Below, piece by piece: positions 51,834 through 61,760 of a stretch of 64,000 nt of DNA. The notes under the pieces were generated by a model that was given only the letters and a program-made list of their open reading frames with translations, was not told the DNA's origin and did not search any database. This DNA is from Casuarius casuarius (Eukaryota > Chordata > Aves > Casuariiformes > Casuariidae). Location of the stretch: assembly GCA_003342895.1 (NCBI GenBank), contig PTFA01000302.1, positions 1,041,364 to 1,105,363 on the forward strand, given 5' to 3'. A program made the translations under genes and the position numbers. Position 1 is the stretch's first letter. Every line of letters begins with the position of its first letter.

Positions 51834-52280
51834 TTAGAGTTCATCCTTTGCCAGACTCACATCAGTGGCTCCATAGCTCTTATCCTGCAAAACCCAGCAC
51901 TCCACTCGACACAGCACTCCAAGTGTGGCCTCACCAGGGCTAAGCACAGGGGAAAGATCCCCTCTATCGAACCTCCTAGCAATAGTCTTCCTAACGTAGC
52001 CCAGGATGCTGTTGGCCTTCTTTGCAGCAAGGGCACATTGCTGGCTCATGGTCAACTTGTGGTCCATCAGGACCCCCAGGTCCTTCTCTGGAAAGCTGTT
52101 CTCCAGCTGGTTGGCCTCAGGCTGTACTAGTGCATGGGGTTATTTCTCTGTAGGTTTAGGACTCTTCACTTCCCCTTGTTGAACTTCAGGAGGTCCCTCT
52201 CTGCCCATTTTGTCAGCCTGTCCAGAGCCCTCTGAATGGCAGCACAACCCTGTGGTGTATCAGTCACTCCTCACGATTCT
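51834..52280 (-). pseudogene. CR1 ORF2 fragment: region after RT catalytic core
   Basis: The frame 51834-52067 (77 codons) begins MDHKLTMSQQCALAAKKANS, the standard CR1 segment downstream of the reverse transcriptase active site. It runs through a diverged CR1-like stretch to LAKDEL and a stop. Upstream (52,080-52,280) the sequence continues the CR1 order in other frames, with words equivalent to KWAERDLLKFNKGK and a NNPMH segment, so at least one frameshift separates it from the catalytic part. In living CR1 this part helps form the thumb region of the polymerase. This copy is non-functional: it is frameshifted, and the final ORF2 portion is absent. Confidence 0.9.
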
Positions 52281-52988
52281 GGATCATCTGCAAACATGCT
52301 GAGGGTTCATTTGGTCCTATCATCCAGGTCATTAATGAAGATGTTAAACAGTACTGGCCTAAGTATCCACCCTGGGGGACACTAATATTGCCTGGACTCC
52401 AGCTGCAAATCATGTCATTGATCCCTCTAAGCCCAGCTCTCTGGTCAGTTTTCAGCCCACATCACTGACTGTTTATCTAGCCTGTACTTCACCAGCTTGC
52501 CTATGAGGATGTTATGGGACACCATGACAGAAGTCTTACTAAAGTCAAGATAAACAACATCCACTGCTCTCCCCTCATCCTTCAAGTCAGTCATCTCATT
52601 GTAGAAGGCTATCAGGTTGGCTAAGCATAATGTCCCCTTTGTAAATCCACGCTGACTACTCCTAGCACCTTCCTGTCCTTCACATATCTGGAAATAGTAT
52701 CCAGGATTAGCTCCTCTGCCACCTTCCAAGGGATCAAGGTAAGGCTGACTAGCCTATAGTTACCCAGATCCTCTTTTTTGCCCTTTTAAAAGATTGGGGC
52801 AACATTTGCCCTCTTCCAGTGCTCAGGAGTGTCTCCCAATCACCAAGATCTTTCAGAGATAGTAGTAGCGGCTTTGCGACGATATCAGCCAGCTCCCTCA
52901 GCATTTGCGAGTGCATCCCCTCAGAGCCCATGGACTTGTGTATGTCCAGTTTGTTTAAATGTTCCCTAACTTGCTTCTCTTTCACCAA
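52281..52988 (-). pseudogene. CR1 ORF2 fragment: reverse transcriptase core
   Basis: Reverse transcriptase of a CR1 LINE, the enzyme that copies its RNA into DNA at the nicked target. Two frames (52749-52988, 79 codons; 52445-52729, 94 codons) carry the finger and palm blocks. These include the LDIHKSMGSEGMHSQML start, GFTKGTLCLANLIAFYNEM, and block A as VVYLDFSKTSVMVSHNIL, where the usual AFDT after the lysine is replaced by TSVM. A VPQG-like block and an FNIFINDLDD-like stretch follow near 52,310-52,370 in other frames. The catalytic box FADD is encoded at 52283-52294, but it lies in a different frame and a stop comes three codons later. Active-site aspartates therefore survive in part, but the enzyme cannot be made. 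Confidence 0.92.
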
Positions 52989-53636
52989 GCAAAAGTCTGC
53001 CTTGCTCCAAACTTCCCCTCTGGTCTCAGCCTAGGGATTTCTGAAGGACAATCTTACCAGTAAAGACTGAAGTGAAGAAGGCATTCATTACCTCTGCCTT
53101 TTCATTGTCCAGGGTTGCCAGGGCCCTGCCACATTTTGCAGCAGGTCAGTGTTTTCCCTAGTTCTCCTTTTGATCTGTATGTGCTTATAAAAGCCATCCT
53201 TCTTGCCAGTATCAACTCCAGATGGGCTTTATCTCTCCTAACTCCATGCCTGCATGCTTGGACAGTGTCTCTGTATTCCTCCTGGGTTACCTGTACTTGC
53301 TTCTACCTCCTATATGACTCCTTTTGATGTTTGAGTTCAGTCAGGAGCTCCTTGTTCACCCATGCAGGCCTCCTGCTGCCTTTGCTTGATTTCTTGCATG
53401 TTTGGATGGATCATTCTTGAGCTTGGAGTGGGTTATCCCTGAATACCAACCAGATCGCCTGGACTTTTCATCCCTCCAGGGCTATATCCCATGTGGTTCT
53501 CCCAAGCAGATCCCTGAAAAGGCCAAAGTCTGCACTCCCGAAGTCACAGGTTGTGATCCTGCTTTCTGCTCTGCTCCCTCTTTGCAGGATTGTGAACTCC
53601 ACCATCTCATGGTTGTTGCAGCCAAGGCTACCCCCT
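52989..53636 (-). pseudogene. CR1 ORF2 fragment: endonuclease C-terminus and linker
   Basis: Reading the minus strand from 53,636 downward, the sequence gives CR1 segments in order. NHEMVEFTIL is the end of the AP-type endonuclease domain. It is followed by ADFGLFRDLLGR, a GSRRPAWVNKELLTELKHQK stretch, VTQEEYRDTVQACRHGVR, AHLELILAR, and a region equivalent to the linker before the reverse transcriptase. Stops and frameshifts interrupt it (for instance after the ALEG-like and SYRR-like words). The catalytic part of the endonuclease would lie beyond 53,636 and is missing, so this copy is 5'-truncated, the usual fate of CR1 insertions. Confidence 0.88.
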
Positions 53637-53673
53637 ATTTTCACATACTAATACTTAGTGCCAAAGAAATATC

Positions 53674-53973
53674 TCAAGAGGGAGAGAAGGGTGAGACAGG
53701 AAGAGAGGGGCAGCTAGAGAGAGGAAGGGAGGGAGAAAAGGAGAGAAAGGAAAAAGAGAAAGTGAAAGCAAGAAAGAGAAAAAAAGCAGAACAGAGTGAA
53801 ATAGGGAGAAGAGAGAGAAGAGTAAGAAAAGAGCAGAAAGAGAGGAAAGAGAAAGTGAGAGAAAAGGAGATAAAAGGGAGATAAAAGAGAGAGAAAAGGA
53901 GTGAGAAAAGAGAAGAAGAGAAAGGGAAGAGAGAGAAAACAGAAAGAAAAGAGAGTGAGAAGAGAGAAGGAAA
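53674..53973 (+). repeat. 300-bp polypurine (GA)-rich tract
   Basis: About 300 bases almost entirely of G and A (GAGAGAAGG, AAAGAGAAAG, AGGAAGGGAGG words), with only a handful of pyrimidines. It starts about 40 bases beyond the CR1 break. Open frames through it (160 codons plus strand, rich in Lys, Glu and Arg; 206 and 133 codons minus strand, rich in Ser, Phe and Leu) are products of composition, not genes. Such tracts can form triplex (H-DNA) and are prone to length change. Confidence 0.96.
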
Positions 53974-56077
53974 CTTTGTGTTTGGTATGGGACAGCAGCC
54001 TCCAGTGGCCAGTGCCCCTCTCCAGTGCATGAGTGCATGCATGAGCTGGATGACACGGGCGCTCTGGTGAGGTACAGGTGTCCTCACATGGTTACCGAGC
54101 GCCAGACTCAGCATAGGGATGGTGCCTTCTGGAGTGCCAAAGGCTCTGCATCCGTAAACCATGTCTGCAATGCAATCTGCAAATAGCAGCTGTAATTCAA
54201 ACCAGAACGCACTCACTTTAAGGTATATTGACACATCTGTAATTATGAATTCAATGAAATCACCCAAAGGGAAACTAGAACAAACATTTGTCAAAGTGCA
54301 GACTGGGGTTGGAAGAAGAGGAGGCTCTTAAGAAAAAGGAAAGTGAAGAACAGAGTACAGTAACAATCAGGAAATGCTGTGACCTGTGATATATTCTGCC
54401 TCAGATAAAACTGGCCTTTAATCATACTGATATGAATACAGAATGACTCTGCAGCTCTGTGTTGTTGCTTCTTGTCTTAAATTGATGTAAGCCAGGGTCA
54501 GCTGCCCATCAGTTCTCCACATCACTTTCATTTAGATACATAAGACATTAAAGGTCTCATTTAGTATCAAATTAATCTTGTTTTTCTGTAAAACAAATTC
54601 ACTAAAAATCATGAATTCCACAGAACTTAAAAAGAGGGTGTATTTCACCACTCTTACAAATCTATGGGCCAAACTCACAGCTGGTTACACCTCATTAAAT
54701 AGAACAGTACAACAGTAGGAATTTCCACCCTCTTGAAAATTTCACTATTAAAAAAATCTGTTTGCTTTTCAGAATAAAATAATGACATCTGAAAATCACT
54801 GGAAAATAATATTTCTATTAAAAAGTATATGTCAGTCAAAATATTGCAATTTAGTTTATATGTTACAAAATATTATCAATTATAATACACTGTAACAAAA
54901 TACATGACAAGTCATCTGAAATAATGTGTTGAAACGAAGTTCTATCTTGACAGAATTTGCTTTCTGAGAAGAACACCTTCCTACAGAATGTTCTATTTAT
55001 ATTCTACTTAAACATAAAAATATTCAAAAAAGAAAATCTCCTGTTACTTAGTTGTAAAACTCAGATATTTGAAAGCTGAGTCTGTAAGCAACCCAAAGTC
55101 CTACTTCCACTGCAGTCAAAAGAAGGGAACAGTTGTCGATCTGCTGGACAGTCTTAGCACTTGATAGGGTTGGGCCTGGGAAATCTGTTCCCTTTCCATA
55201 ACATTTTCTCATGACCTTGTGTGCATACATGATTGCTATAATATAGGGTTGCTTCTAAGCACTTGACTGTAAGTATTGATTTTACTGATGCACTTGCTTA
55301 GAAGAGAAAGTGAAGGTAGAAGTATATTGAATGGAAACAGATAAAGAAATAGGATCAGTGGCACATGTCTACAGGAGTAAGACCAGATTCATGAATGCCA
55401 AGACAGTGACACCGTGACACTGATTCATTCTGGAGAGTTCAGATTGACTTGACTTGACTGCTCTAAATCCTAACACTAGTGCTTGATACAAAAAATCAAA
55501 TTAATTTAAAAAATCAAATAGAAATATTGAAATGGTGAAAGCTGTAGAATAAATATTTCTTATAGGTGAGGACAACCGATTCATAGTAGTGGGTGTTAAT
55601 GAACTCATTACTGATACATCTTGCTTACTAATGCCTAAGGAAAGCTAATGACCATGTGTTGCAGGAGTGAGGTTCTACATTAGAAGATATTCAGAAACAC
55701 TGAAATAGGAATCTCTCTGTACAAACCAAGAAACTGAACAGCCTAAAATCACAGTGGAAACTACATTTCTTCCTGCAACTAATGCTTTTTGCAAAACTAA
55801 AAGTTGAATTGTAGTAAGCAGATTCTTGCTTGGTGAATGCAAATTGTCATTGGACACCATCACTAAGTCAGTATGTTTATATAGAGAAAGCCTAGAAAAG
55901 CTTTTTTCATGTTAAAATAATTACAATGGTAGTCATAATACCTTATATCGTTGTGATACTTATGATGCATATTGGTATAGACCAAATTCCAAATAAGTTC
56001 AAAATCAAAGCAGTTCTGAAGTCATAAGAAGCCTGGGGCTTATCTGGTGTTCAGGTCATCTGAATGTGGCTTTTCAG
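53974..56077. other. unique intergenic DNA, nothing recognised
   Basis: A moderately GC-rich start (54,000-54,130), then AT-rich. A (TTGAC)3 pentamer lies at 55,444-55,458. Frames are short. No gene is seen. Confidence 0.65.
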
Positions 56078-56158
56078 GCCCAGATCCTTTAAAGGGATCT
56101 ACTCTTCTCATGACACAGAGAACCATTGATTTTGATTAAACTCCTATGAGGATGGCAA
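56078..56158. mobile_element. MITE-like palindromic element (short, worn)
   Basis: GGCCCAGATCCTTTAAAGG at 56078-56096 resembles the GGCCCAGATCCTCAAAGG terminus of a palindromic repeat family common in sauropsid genomes. The core ACCATTGATTTTGATTAA (about 56,122-56,139) resembles its CCATTGATTTCAATGG centre, and CCTATGAGGAT at 56142-56153 resembles the opposite terminus. The order and spacing fit, but each part is diverged. Non-autonomous, no coding capacity. Confidence 0.4.
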
Positions 56159-56944
56159 CACCAAAACACAGAAATTAACTGGATGACTAAATCTCATCTC
56201 CTATGAATGAACCAAGCATAAAATAATCATCTATCACAGAAGGGCTCAAAAAACACTCTCCTGCCACTGCACAGAATGCTCTCAGCACTCAATAACGAAC
56301 ACATGGCCTCTAGTAAAATACCAGTTTCCAAGATTCAGTTATAAAGTCCTCCACCTAGAGATCAACAAGAAAAGCCTTGGTATGATCTGAGAAAAGCATC
56401 AGTGACAGAAGATAAATCAGAAAAAAAAGGAATTCTAAAAGACTCAGAGCCCTCAGGCTTCCAAAATTCACGCATTTACGTAACTATTTGGAACCACACC
56501 AAAATTTTCAGACCCCACACTGCTCTGCACAAAGATGTGCTCCTCTGTTCTTGCTTTGAGGAGGTGCAGGTAGGCTACATGCATGCTTTTTATTTTTATG
56601 GTGGTCACCTTCCAAAACCCAAAGAGTATGGATTTTCTGGGCTGTCCTCACAATTCTTTTGTAATGAAACCAAGGAAATACTGTAGCAGGTGCTGTTTCT
56701 TGTTTCAGTCCCCCAAAATAGTAGTGGCAATGGAGAGATAAGCCAGCGATCTCAATGAGACATCAAAAAGATCCTCACCAGGCACATTATGACATGCAGG
56801 ATAATTTTTTACATGATGTAGCAACTATGCACTTTGACACAATGGTACTAAACGCTCTGACTTGGACACCCAGATTGCAGTATCAGATTAGAAAAGGAAA
56901 GAGGTGTATTTGCATCACTACTTAACTTCAACACTGCAAAGATT
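56159..56944. other. unique intergenic DNA, nothing recognised
   Basis: The longest frame is 94 codons (56402-56686 plus), with no recognised domain. Confidence 0.6.
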
Positions 56945-57060
56945 AACATTGTTTTGAAGTAAGAAAGATTTATTTTTCCCATTTTACAAAAGAGATGGTA
57001 AGCCAGAGGAAGGCAAATCTTTCTCTCTCAAGTCCCTCAGTGAGCTTGTGGAAGCAATGA
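56945..57060 (-). mobile_element. possible MIR-like fragment
   Basis: TATTTTTCCCATTTTACAAA at about 56,970-56,989, followed by AGAGATGG, matches the reverse complement of the MIR 3' half (ATTATCCCCATTTTACAGATGAGG). The rest is only loosely similar, so orientation (minus) and boundaries are tentative. Confidence 0.4.
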
Positions 57061-58585
57061 TGGCCCCTGAGTCTGCTACAGAGCAAGGCTGTCTTAACTT
57101 CACGTTAACTTCCAGACCCCAGGGCAGCATTTTCAACCTCCTGTCCCACTTGCAGAACCTGGTGAAAGGAGACAATTGCTCAGAAAATGGTGCAGTTCTC
57201 TTTCATGTTGATTACTAATCCTCCCACCCCCAACCCGCCCCACACAGAGTAGGGGGGATTCTTCCACACCACTATAAGCGTTTCTAGATTTCTTGGTGCT
57301 CGGCGCAAACTCAGAGGGACTTTTTCCCCCACAGGAAAATAAATATTCCATGCAGAGAACCACATATGCATTTGACTATTGGCAAGCTCCTGAAAATGCC
57401 CTCTACAGAAAGCACAGGTCTAGGTCTAAAGCTCCCCATGTCATCTCCTCTCTCAGAAGGGAGACTATCACAAGGCAGGGCCAAAACAGATGGGGAAGAA
57501 TAAACTGGAGAAAATTAACGACTCTGCTGGGATTTGCTAGACTGTGGTAGCTTTCTGCTTCTTCTTTCCTTTAGACACAATAAAAAGACATATAAAATAA
57601 AGAAAATGATGACTATACATTTATTAATTACAAATGTAAATCTCACTGTTCCTCAGTAAATAGAAAGTATTTTTGAAAGTTGATCCACAGGTGCTAAGGT
57701 TTACACTGTGATTGAACTGCGTGTTCCCAAGTGGAAGCAAACTCCAAACCAATTCCTCTCCAGACATAACCTTTAAGCTTTTTCTTGGTTGTCTTTCAAC
57801 CCGCATGGGCCTGCATGGCTAGGGTAGTGGACGAAAGCATATATTTCACTTTGAAGTGTGCTTCAAGACCTCTGTGTTCCAGGTAGGATGAATATATTGC
57901 TTGTATAGCTGAAGATGCATCTAGACTGTACTGCAATTACATGCACATTTCCTGAAGGTATTTACTCATTTTATACTTTCTTTTTATACAGCACGAGCTT
58001 TTTGCTGATTCTGCAACACAAAATCAGTTTGGGGTTTAATCCCTTTTTTCAGGATTTTGCTTTACTTTCAGCAAGACCAGCACAGCCAAAAAGAGGGTGA
58101 ATTCAGCTGGGAACAATTGTTACTAAATGACTATGCACCTAAATGCCTTGAGATAGCACAGCATATTAGCAAACTTCAGAAGCTGAACAGTTTGATACGT
58201 GCGGTTCATTTTTATCTGCCAGTATAAGACTGATTACTGGTTTTTACTAAGTAGTCTGAATAAAGAAAAATCTTGTAATTTACACGTGTCTCTTACTTCA
58301 AGATTTACTTATGTTCCCTTCCCTTCATCCTCAAAATTGTTGTATATTTTTAAGTTGGCTTGGATGTTTCTAAACTACAGTTCCCTGACTATTAGTTACA
58401 CCATGATTGGGCTTTATGACCTTTGTTGGAAGATGTCTGTTCTGCAGTCTCTCTTGCCCTCTATAAAGAAAACTTATTCCAGCCTTCAAGAACCTGCAGT
58501 CTAACTTGGGCATAAAGATAAGGATGTGAAGAAGGTACAGTCATATGCACTGTGCAGAGAGGAATAACAACGGAACATTTAGGAA
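57061..58585. other. unique intergenic DNA, nothing recognised
   Basis: Short overlapping frames up to 85 codons. No repeat family or gene is recognised. Confidence 0.65.
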
Positions 58586-58665
58586 CTGATCCTCAAATAT
58601 ATTTAGGGACCTCATTTTCATTAGTGAAAGTGAGCATTATCTTCCTTTGAAATCTTGTGACTATC
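58586..58665. mobile_element. MITE-like palindromic element (short, worn)
   Basis: GATCCTCAAATATATTTAGG near 58,588 closely follows the terminus of the sauropsid palindromic family (GATCCTCAAAGGTATTTAGG). CATTAGTGAAAGTGAGCA resembles the degraded centre, and CCTTTGAAATCT near 58,645-58,656 the opposite end (CCTTTGAGGATC). It appears to be the same family as 56,078-56,158. Confidence 0.45.
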
Positions 58666-58765
58666 CTAAGGCCAGGTACATAGAAGAAGCCAGAGACTGA
58701 ACAGAGACTGAACCCAGATTCCTTACCCCTCTGTTGTCTAGTACTGTCTCTTTCAGAGAGGGGGA
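58666..58765 (-). mobile_element. possible MIR-like fragment (head region)
   Basis: AAGGCCAGGTACATAGAAG, then GAGACTGAACCCAGATTCC and a TTGTCTAGTACTGTC-like end, follow the reverse complement of the MIR tRNA-related head (AAGGTCACACAGCTAGTAAG, CGAACCCAGGCAG, CTTAACCACTG). GAACAGAGACT is partly duplicated inside. It directly abuts the MITE-like element, suggesting nested or adjacent old insertions. Confidence 0.45.
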
Positions 58766-59977
58766 TTGTTTGGCATAATGCATTCAGACTTAATTATAGA
58801 CAGATCATTTTCTTTTCTCGATCAACATATCGGTGCTTACGCTTGCCAGGGAGCATGGCTATAGTGCTTCTCAGAGTTTGTTCTTACAAGGTCAAGAACT
58901 TGTGGCACACTGCTAGCTTGTCATATTTTCAGGGGAAGAGAATTTTGACCTGAGCCCTTCCACAAACTGTACAAGGCAAGGCATTAAAAAGGAAAGTCGA
59001 ATCCCCTGGTGCTCTGAAGGTGACCCATCTTCCTCCTGAATGAGAAGGTAATGACTCTTGAAACAGACATAACAAACAATCACAAAAGAGGTTGATTGAC
59101 AGGATATTAGGGATAAGTGTCTGTCTGAAGAAGCAGTTCAGTGAGGATGAATAGCAGAGAGAGTCAGCAAAAGAAAATGTGTAATCTTTGAAATTTTCCG
59201 GGTCCTTATAATGATACCTCCTTACAAGCCACCTTGTCCCATGGAGGAGGACAGACCTTCCAGAAGATGGAGGAAAGACTCTGAAAATACAGTAGGCGAT
59301 GGGATAGCTGGAATCTGAAGCTAATGGGAAGATTTGAGAAACCTGGAGAAGCAACAGGACCAAGTTCTATTCAGTTCAGTGGAGAAAATTCTTTTCATTT
59401 AATGTATCTTAGACTGAGCTGTGAAAGAGCAGAAAGTAACAAAAAAATCTACTACCCTTTTTAAAAATGAGCCTTTCACAAATGAGAAAAAGAGCAAACA
59501 AAGAAAAGCCAGGATTCCTACTGAAGCTATCTGCTCACTTTCTGTCTCATCAATAGTCTCCTTACCTGTAATTTTGCACAGAGCTACATGAAACTGTTGG
59601 AGTTCAGTCATACGGGGTCAAAATGAAAAGGTCAGAAATTATGGCTATCTGTAGTAGCAAGCAATAAGGAAAAAAAGTCAACTATGACATGTTTGAATGT
59701 ATCCACAAAAGCACTAAACATTTTTGAAAGCCTGATCTCCTGCACAAACACAGTTAACTTCTTCCTATCGCCTGAGATTTATCCTTTTGAAAGCTAAATT
59801 GTATGTGAAGTATTTCCATGTGTTTAGCTAATGGAGATTCCTTTAATGTCCCTCTACAAAGTAGGTATCAAGGGACTCTAAACTGAACAGTTTAGGTAGA
59901 AGTTTTGTTTAGGGTGGTTGGAAGGAAGAGGCGTGCCAGAAAGCGTAGGTAGTGTGTGGCCTGTGCAATCAATCTTG
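58766..59977. other. unique intergenic DNA, nothing recognised
   Basis: A 144-codon minus-strand frame (58929-59363) has no recognised domain and is compatible with chance. Nothing else is supported. Confidence 0.6.
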
Positions 59978-60002
59978 CCCAGGCCCAGGCCCAGATAAAA
60001 GG
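59978..60002 (+). repeat. CCCAGG hexamer repeat followed by TATA-like word
   Basis: Nearly three tandem CCCAGG units (59978-59994) run directly into ATAAAAGG (59995-60002). About 600 bases downstream lies the relic of a LINE ORF1 in the same orientation, so this may belong to that element's 5' untranslated region, but no homology shows it. Confidence 0.5.
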
Positions 60003-60534
60003 CAGTAGCTAAGCAACCAGAAGACTGCAGTGAACAGAGAATAGCAAACAGAGAAACTTCTGGGCAGGTTCTACTGGGGAAGGTACAGAGACACTCTAGT
60101 TGGCTTGCTGTATGTGGGCCTTTTTTTCCCCTCTATTGTTAAATAGTTGAATTAAGGCAGAGCAGGATAGGAAAATATTAATGTTAACCATCTCTTCAAC
60201 AGAGAATTTATATTAGCATAAGCTTCCCCAAAACAGAAGATTAAAGCCAGAAGGAAAGTCATGAATCCCCCCAAAGTGTGAGGCGTTATCCAGCTTACTG
60301 TACAGGATATAAGTGTGTGGCTACCTTAGTAGGGCAGATTTCCTACCAGCGGTTGTGCTGCAGGACCTCCTGGTGCTGAGTGGACAGGTTGCTTCCACCA
60401 GTTGAGAGTTCTCCAAACTACAGCAGCTGGGAGAAATGGAAAGGCCTACCAAGCTGTTGTAGAGCAGTCCTGCTTTGACTGTGGTAGCCCCAGCAAATTA
60501 TGCCCTCCTTAGAGGGCTCAAATTTCATAGTTGA
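60003..60534. other. unrecognised DNA upstream of LINE ORF1 relic
   Basis: Contains no open frame of note. The composition is similar to the following LINE relic and it may be the LINE's 5' region, or host DNA. Confidence 0.4.
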
Positions 60535-61090
60535 GACTCATCCTCCAGCTGATATTGTAGTGCACCTGGGAGGCTGCAGGGAGAACTTCAAGGGCAGGAA
60601 GAAGCAGCTGATGCTGGTAGGAGAGTCTATTATTAGACCCAGATAAGTGGGTTTGTGACAGTGAATAGTAATTTGCCTGATGGGCACAGAGGAGGCAAAC
60701 ATCATGAGATGCCTAGATTTGAGGGTATGGGGTAGCAGCTTGTTATTTTGGTCCATCTTGGTACCAGTGATGCAAGCAAATGTAAGAGGCTAAATTGCAG
60801 CAGTTAGGCATGTTACTCAAGATCCAGACTTTCCAGTTCAGGCTCATTCCCTGAAACACTGCCAATTCCACATGTGAAGCCTGAGACATGCAGATATCCA
60901 GAGTCTCGATGCTTGAATGAGATGGAAAGGGGGAGGACTTAGATATGAGGCACTGGGAAAACTTCTGGGACAAGGTGGCACCTGAACAGGAAGACAAGAC
61001 CGCACCTTAATCACAACAGAGTGAGGCTGCTGGCACTGAAAATAAAAAGATTCTTGGATGAAGATTTAAATTACACGCTGGAGAGAAATC
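60535..61090 (+). pseudogene. LINE ORF1 relic with SGNH-esterase-like blocks
   Basis: ORF1 proteins of CR1-type LINEs often carry an SGNH hydrolase (esterase) domain with conserved blocks: GDS, then a GTND-type block, then a DGxHL block. Here LMLVGESIIRP (from 60,608) matches the first block, with GES for GDS. VILVHLGTSDASK (from 60,742) matches the GTND block, with GTSD. TRPHLNHNRVRLLALKIKRF (from about 61,000) matches the histidine block and the helix that follows. Blocks two and three share a frame; block one is in another, and stops lie between them, so this is a dead copy on the plus strand. The family could be CR1 or a relative. It is unrelated in orientation to the CR1 at 52-53 kb. Confidence 0.55.
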
Positions 61091-61654
61091 ACACATGTGC
61101 AGATGGGCACCCAGTTCAGACCAATGTGAAGGGAATATAGCTAAGGCTAAGCCCTAGAGAGCTTCTCCTTTTGCTACTGTTGAAAATCTAGTACTTGGCT
61201 AAATGTAGCACTGACCTAATCTGATAGGCTTCATGCTTTCATGGACTGAAAAGTAGACATGTATTGTAGAAGGTTGTTATACATGTCATAAAAATTAAAA
61301 GCACGTTTTTTCTCTATTATTGTCCAGTTGCAGCTTTGAAATGTTTTCTCAGTTCCAGAAGGGTGAATGTAAACTATTCAGATGATTTCTGCTGGACTGT
61401 TAATGTACTACAGGATACGAATCTGCTGAACTCATTTGCTGGATCTAGATCCATGCGGTTGGATCAGTGCCTTTTAAATTAACGTATATAGAACATACCT
61501 GTTAACTTTCATCTGTGATGTTGACAAAGGTAATATTAAAATTTTCACTTTACTGAGGCACAGAAATTACTCCTTCCTTTTTCCCACTATGCAGAACTAC
61601 TTTTTCTGGAGCAAAGAGTGGACCACTTTTTTCTTTTCCACCATGGAGAACAGT
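61091..61654. other. unique intergenic DNA, no ORF2 found
   Basis: If the LINE continued, ORF2 should begin here, but no endonuclease-like sequence is seen. AT-rich with no notable frame. Confidence 0.55.
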
Positions 61655-61760
61655 TGCAAAAAGAGTACTGAGACTGGCACTCCTGGAGTTCTAGTAGAGT
61701 GCTCTGTCTGTCTGCAAAGCCACACAACTTCTCTGCCTTGAGTTGATATTTGCATTGCAT
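61655..61760 (+). mobile_element. possible MIR-like fragment
   Basis: GAGACTGGCACTCCTGGAGTT near 61,669, then a GTGCTCTG word, AAGCCACACAACTTCTCTGCC near 61,718, and CTTGAGTTGATATTTGCAT follow the MIR body on the plus strand (GGCTCTGGAGTCAGA, GCTCTGCCAC, GTGACCTTGGGCAAGTCAC...CTCTGTGCCTCAGTTT). Diverged; boundaries are tentative. Confidence 0.45.

Larger units (their letters stand above)
51825..53636 (-). mobile_element. CR1 LINE retrotransposon, both ends missing
   Basis: A minus-strand CR1 non-LTR retrotransposon copy of about 1.8 kb. The order, read from high to low coordinate, is the endonuclease C-terminus, the linker, reverse transcriptase and the post-catalytic region. Segments recognisable as CR1 ORF2 include DHKLTMSQQCALAAKKANSI near 52,067, AVDVVYLDFSK near 52,560 and EHLNKLDIHKSMGSEGMHSQ near 52,960. 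It is clearly closer to avian CR1 wording than the other old LINE pieces here, so it is younger, but it is broken by frameshifts and stops. Unusually it ends at about 51,825, before the last part of ORF2 and the 3' UTR with its short terminal repeats. The high-coordinate end stops at about 53,636, 40 bases before a 300-bp purine tract. Three coding remnants are described separately. Confidence 0.95.

Noticed and set aside
53402..53884. 160-codon plus-strand frame
   Set aside because: It starts antisense to CR1 sequence and ends in the purine tract, giving a Lys/Glu/Arg-rich tail; there is no sign of a real protein.
53655..54294. Long minus-strand frames of 133 and 206 codons
   Set aside because: They are translations of the GA-rich tract (mostly Ser, Leu and Phe) with no domain; the length results from the lack of stop codons in a pyrimidine-only strand.
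58929..59363. 144-codon minus-strand frame with hydrophobic start
   Set aside because: The leucine-rich start could suggest a signal peptide, but no conserved family is recognisable and the frame is isolated.
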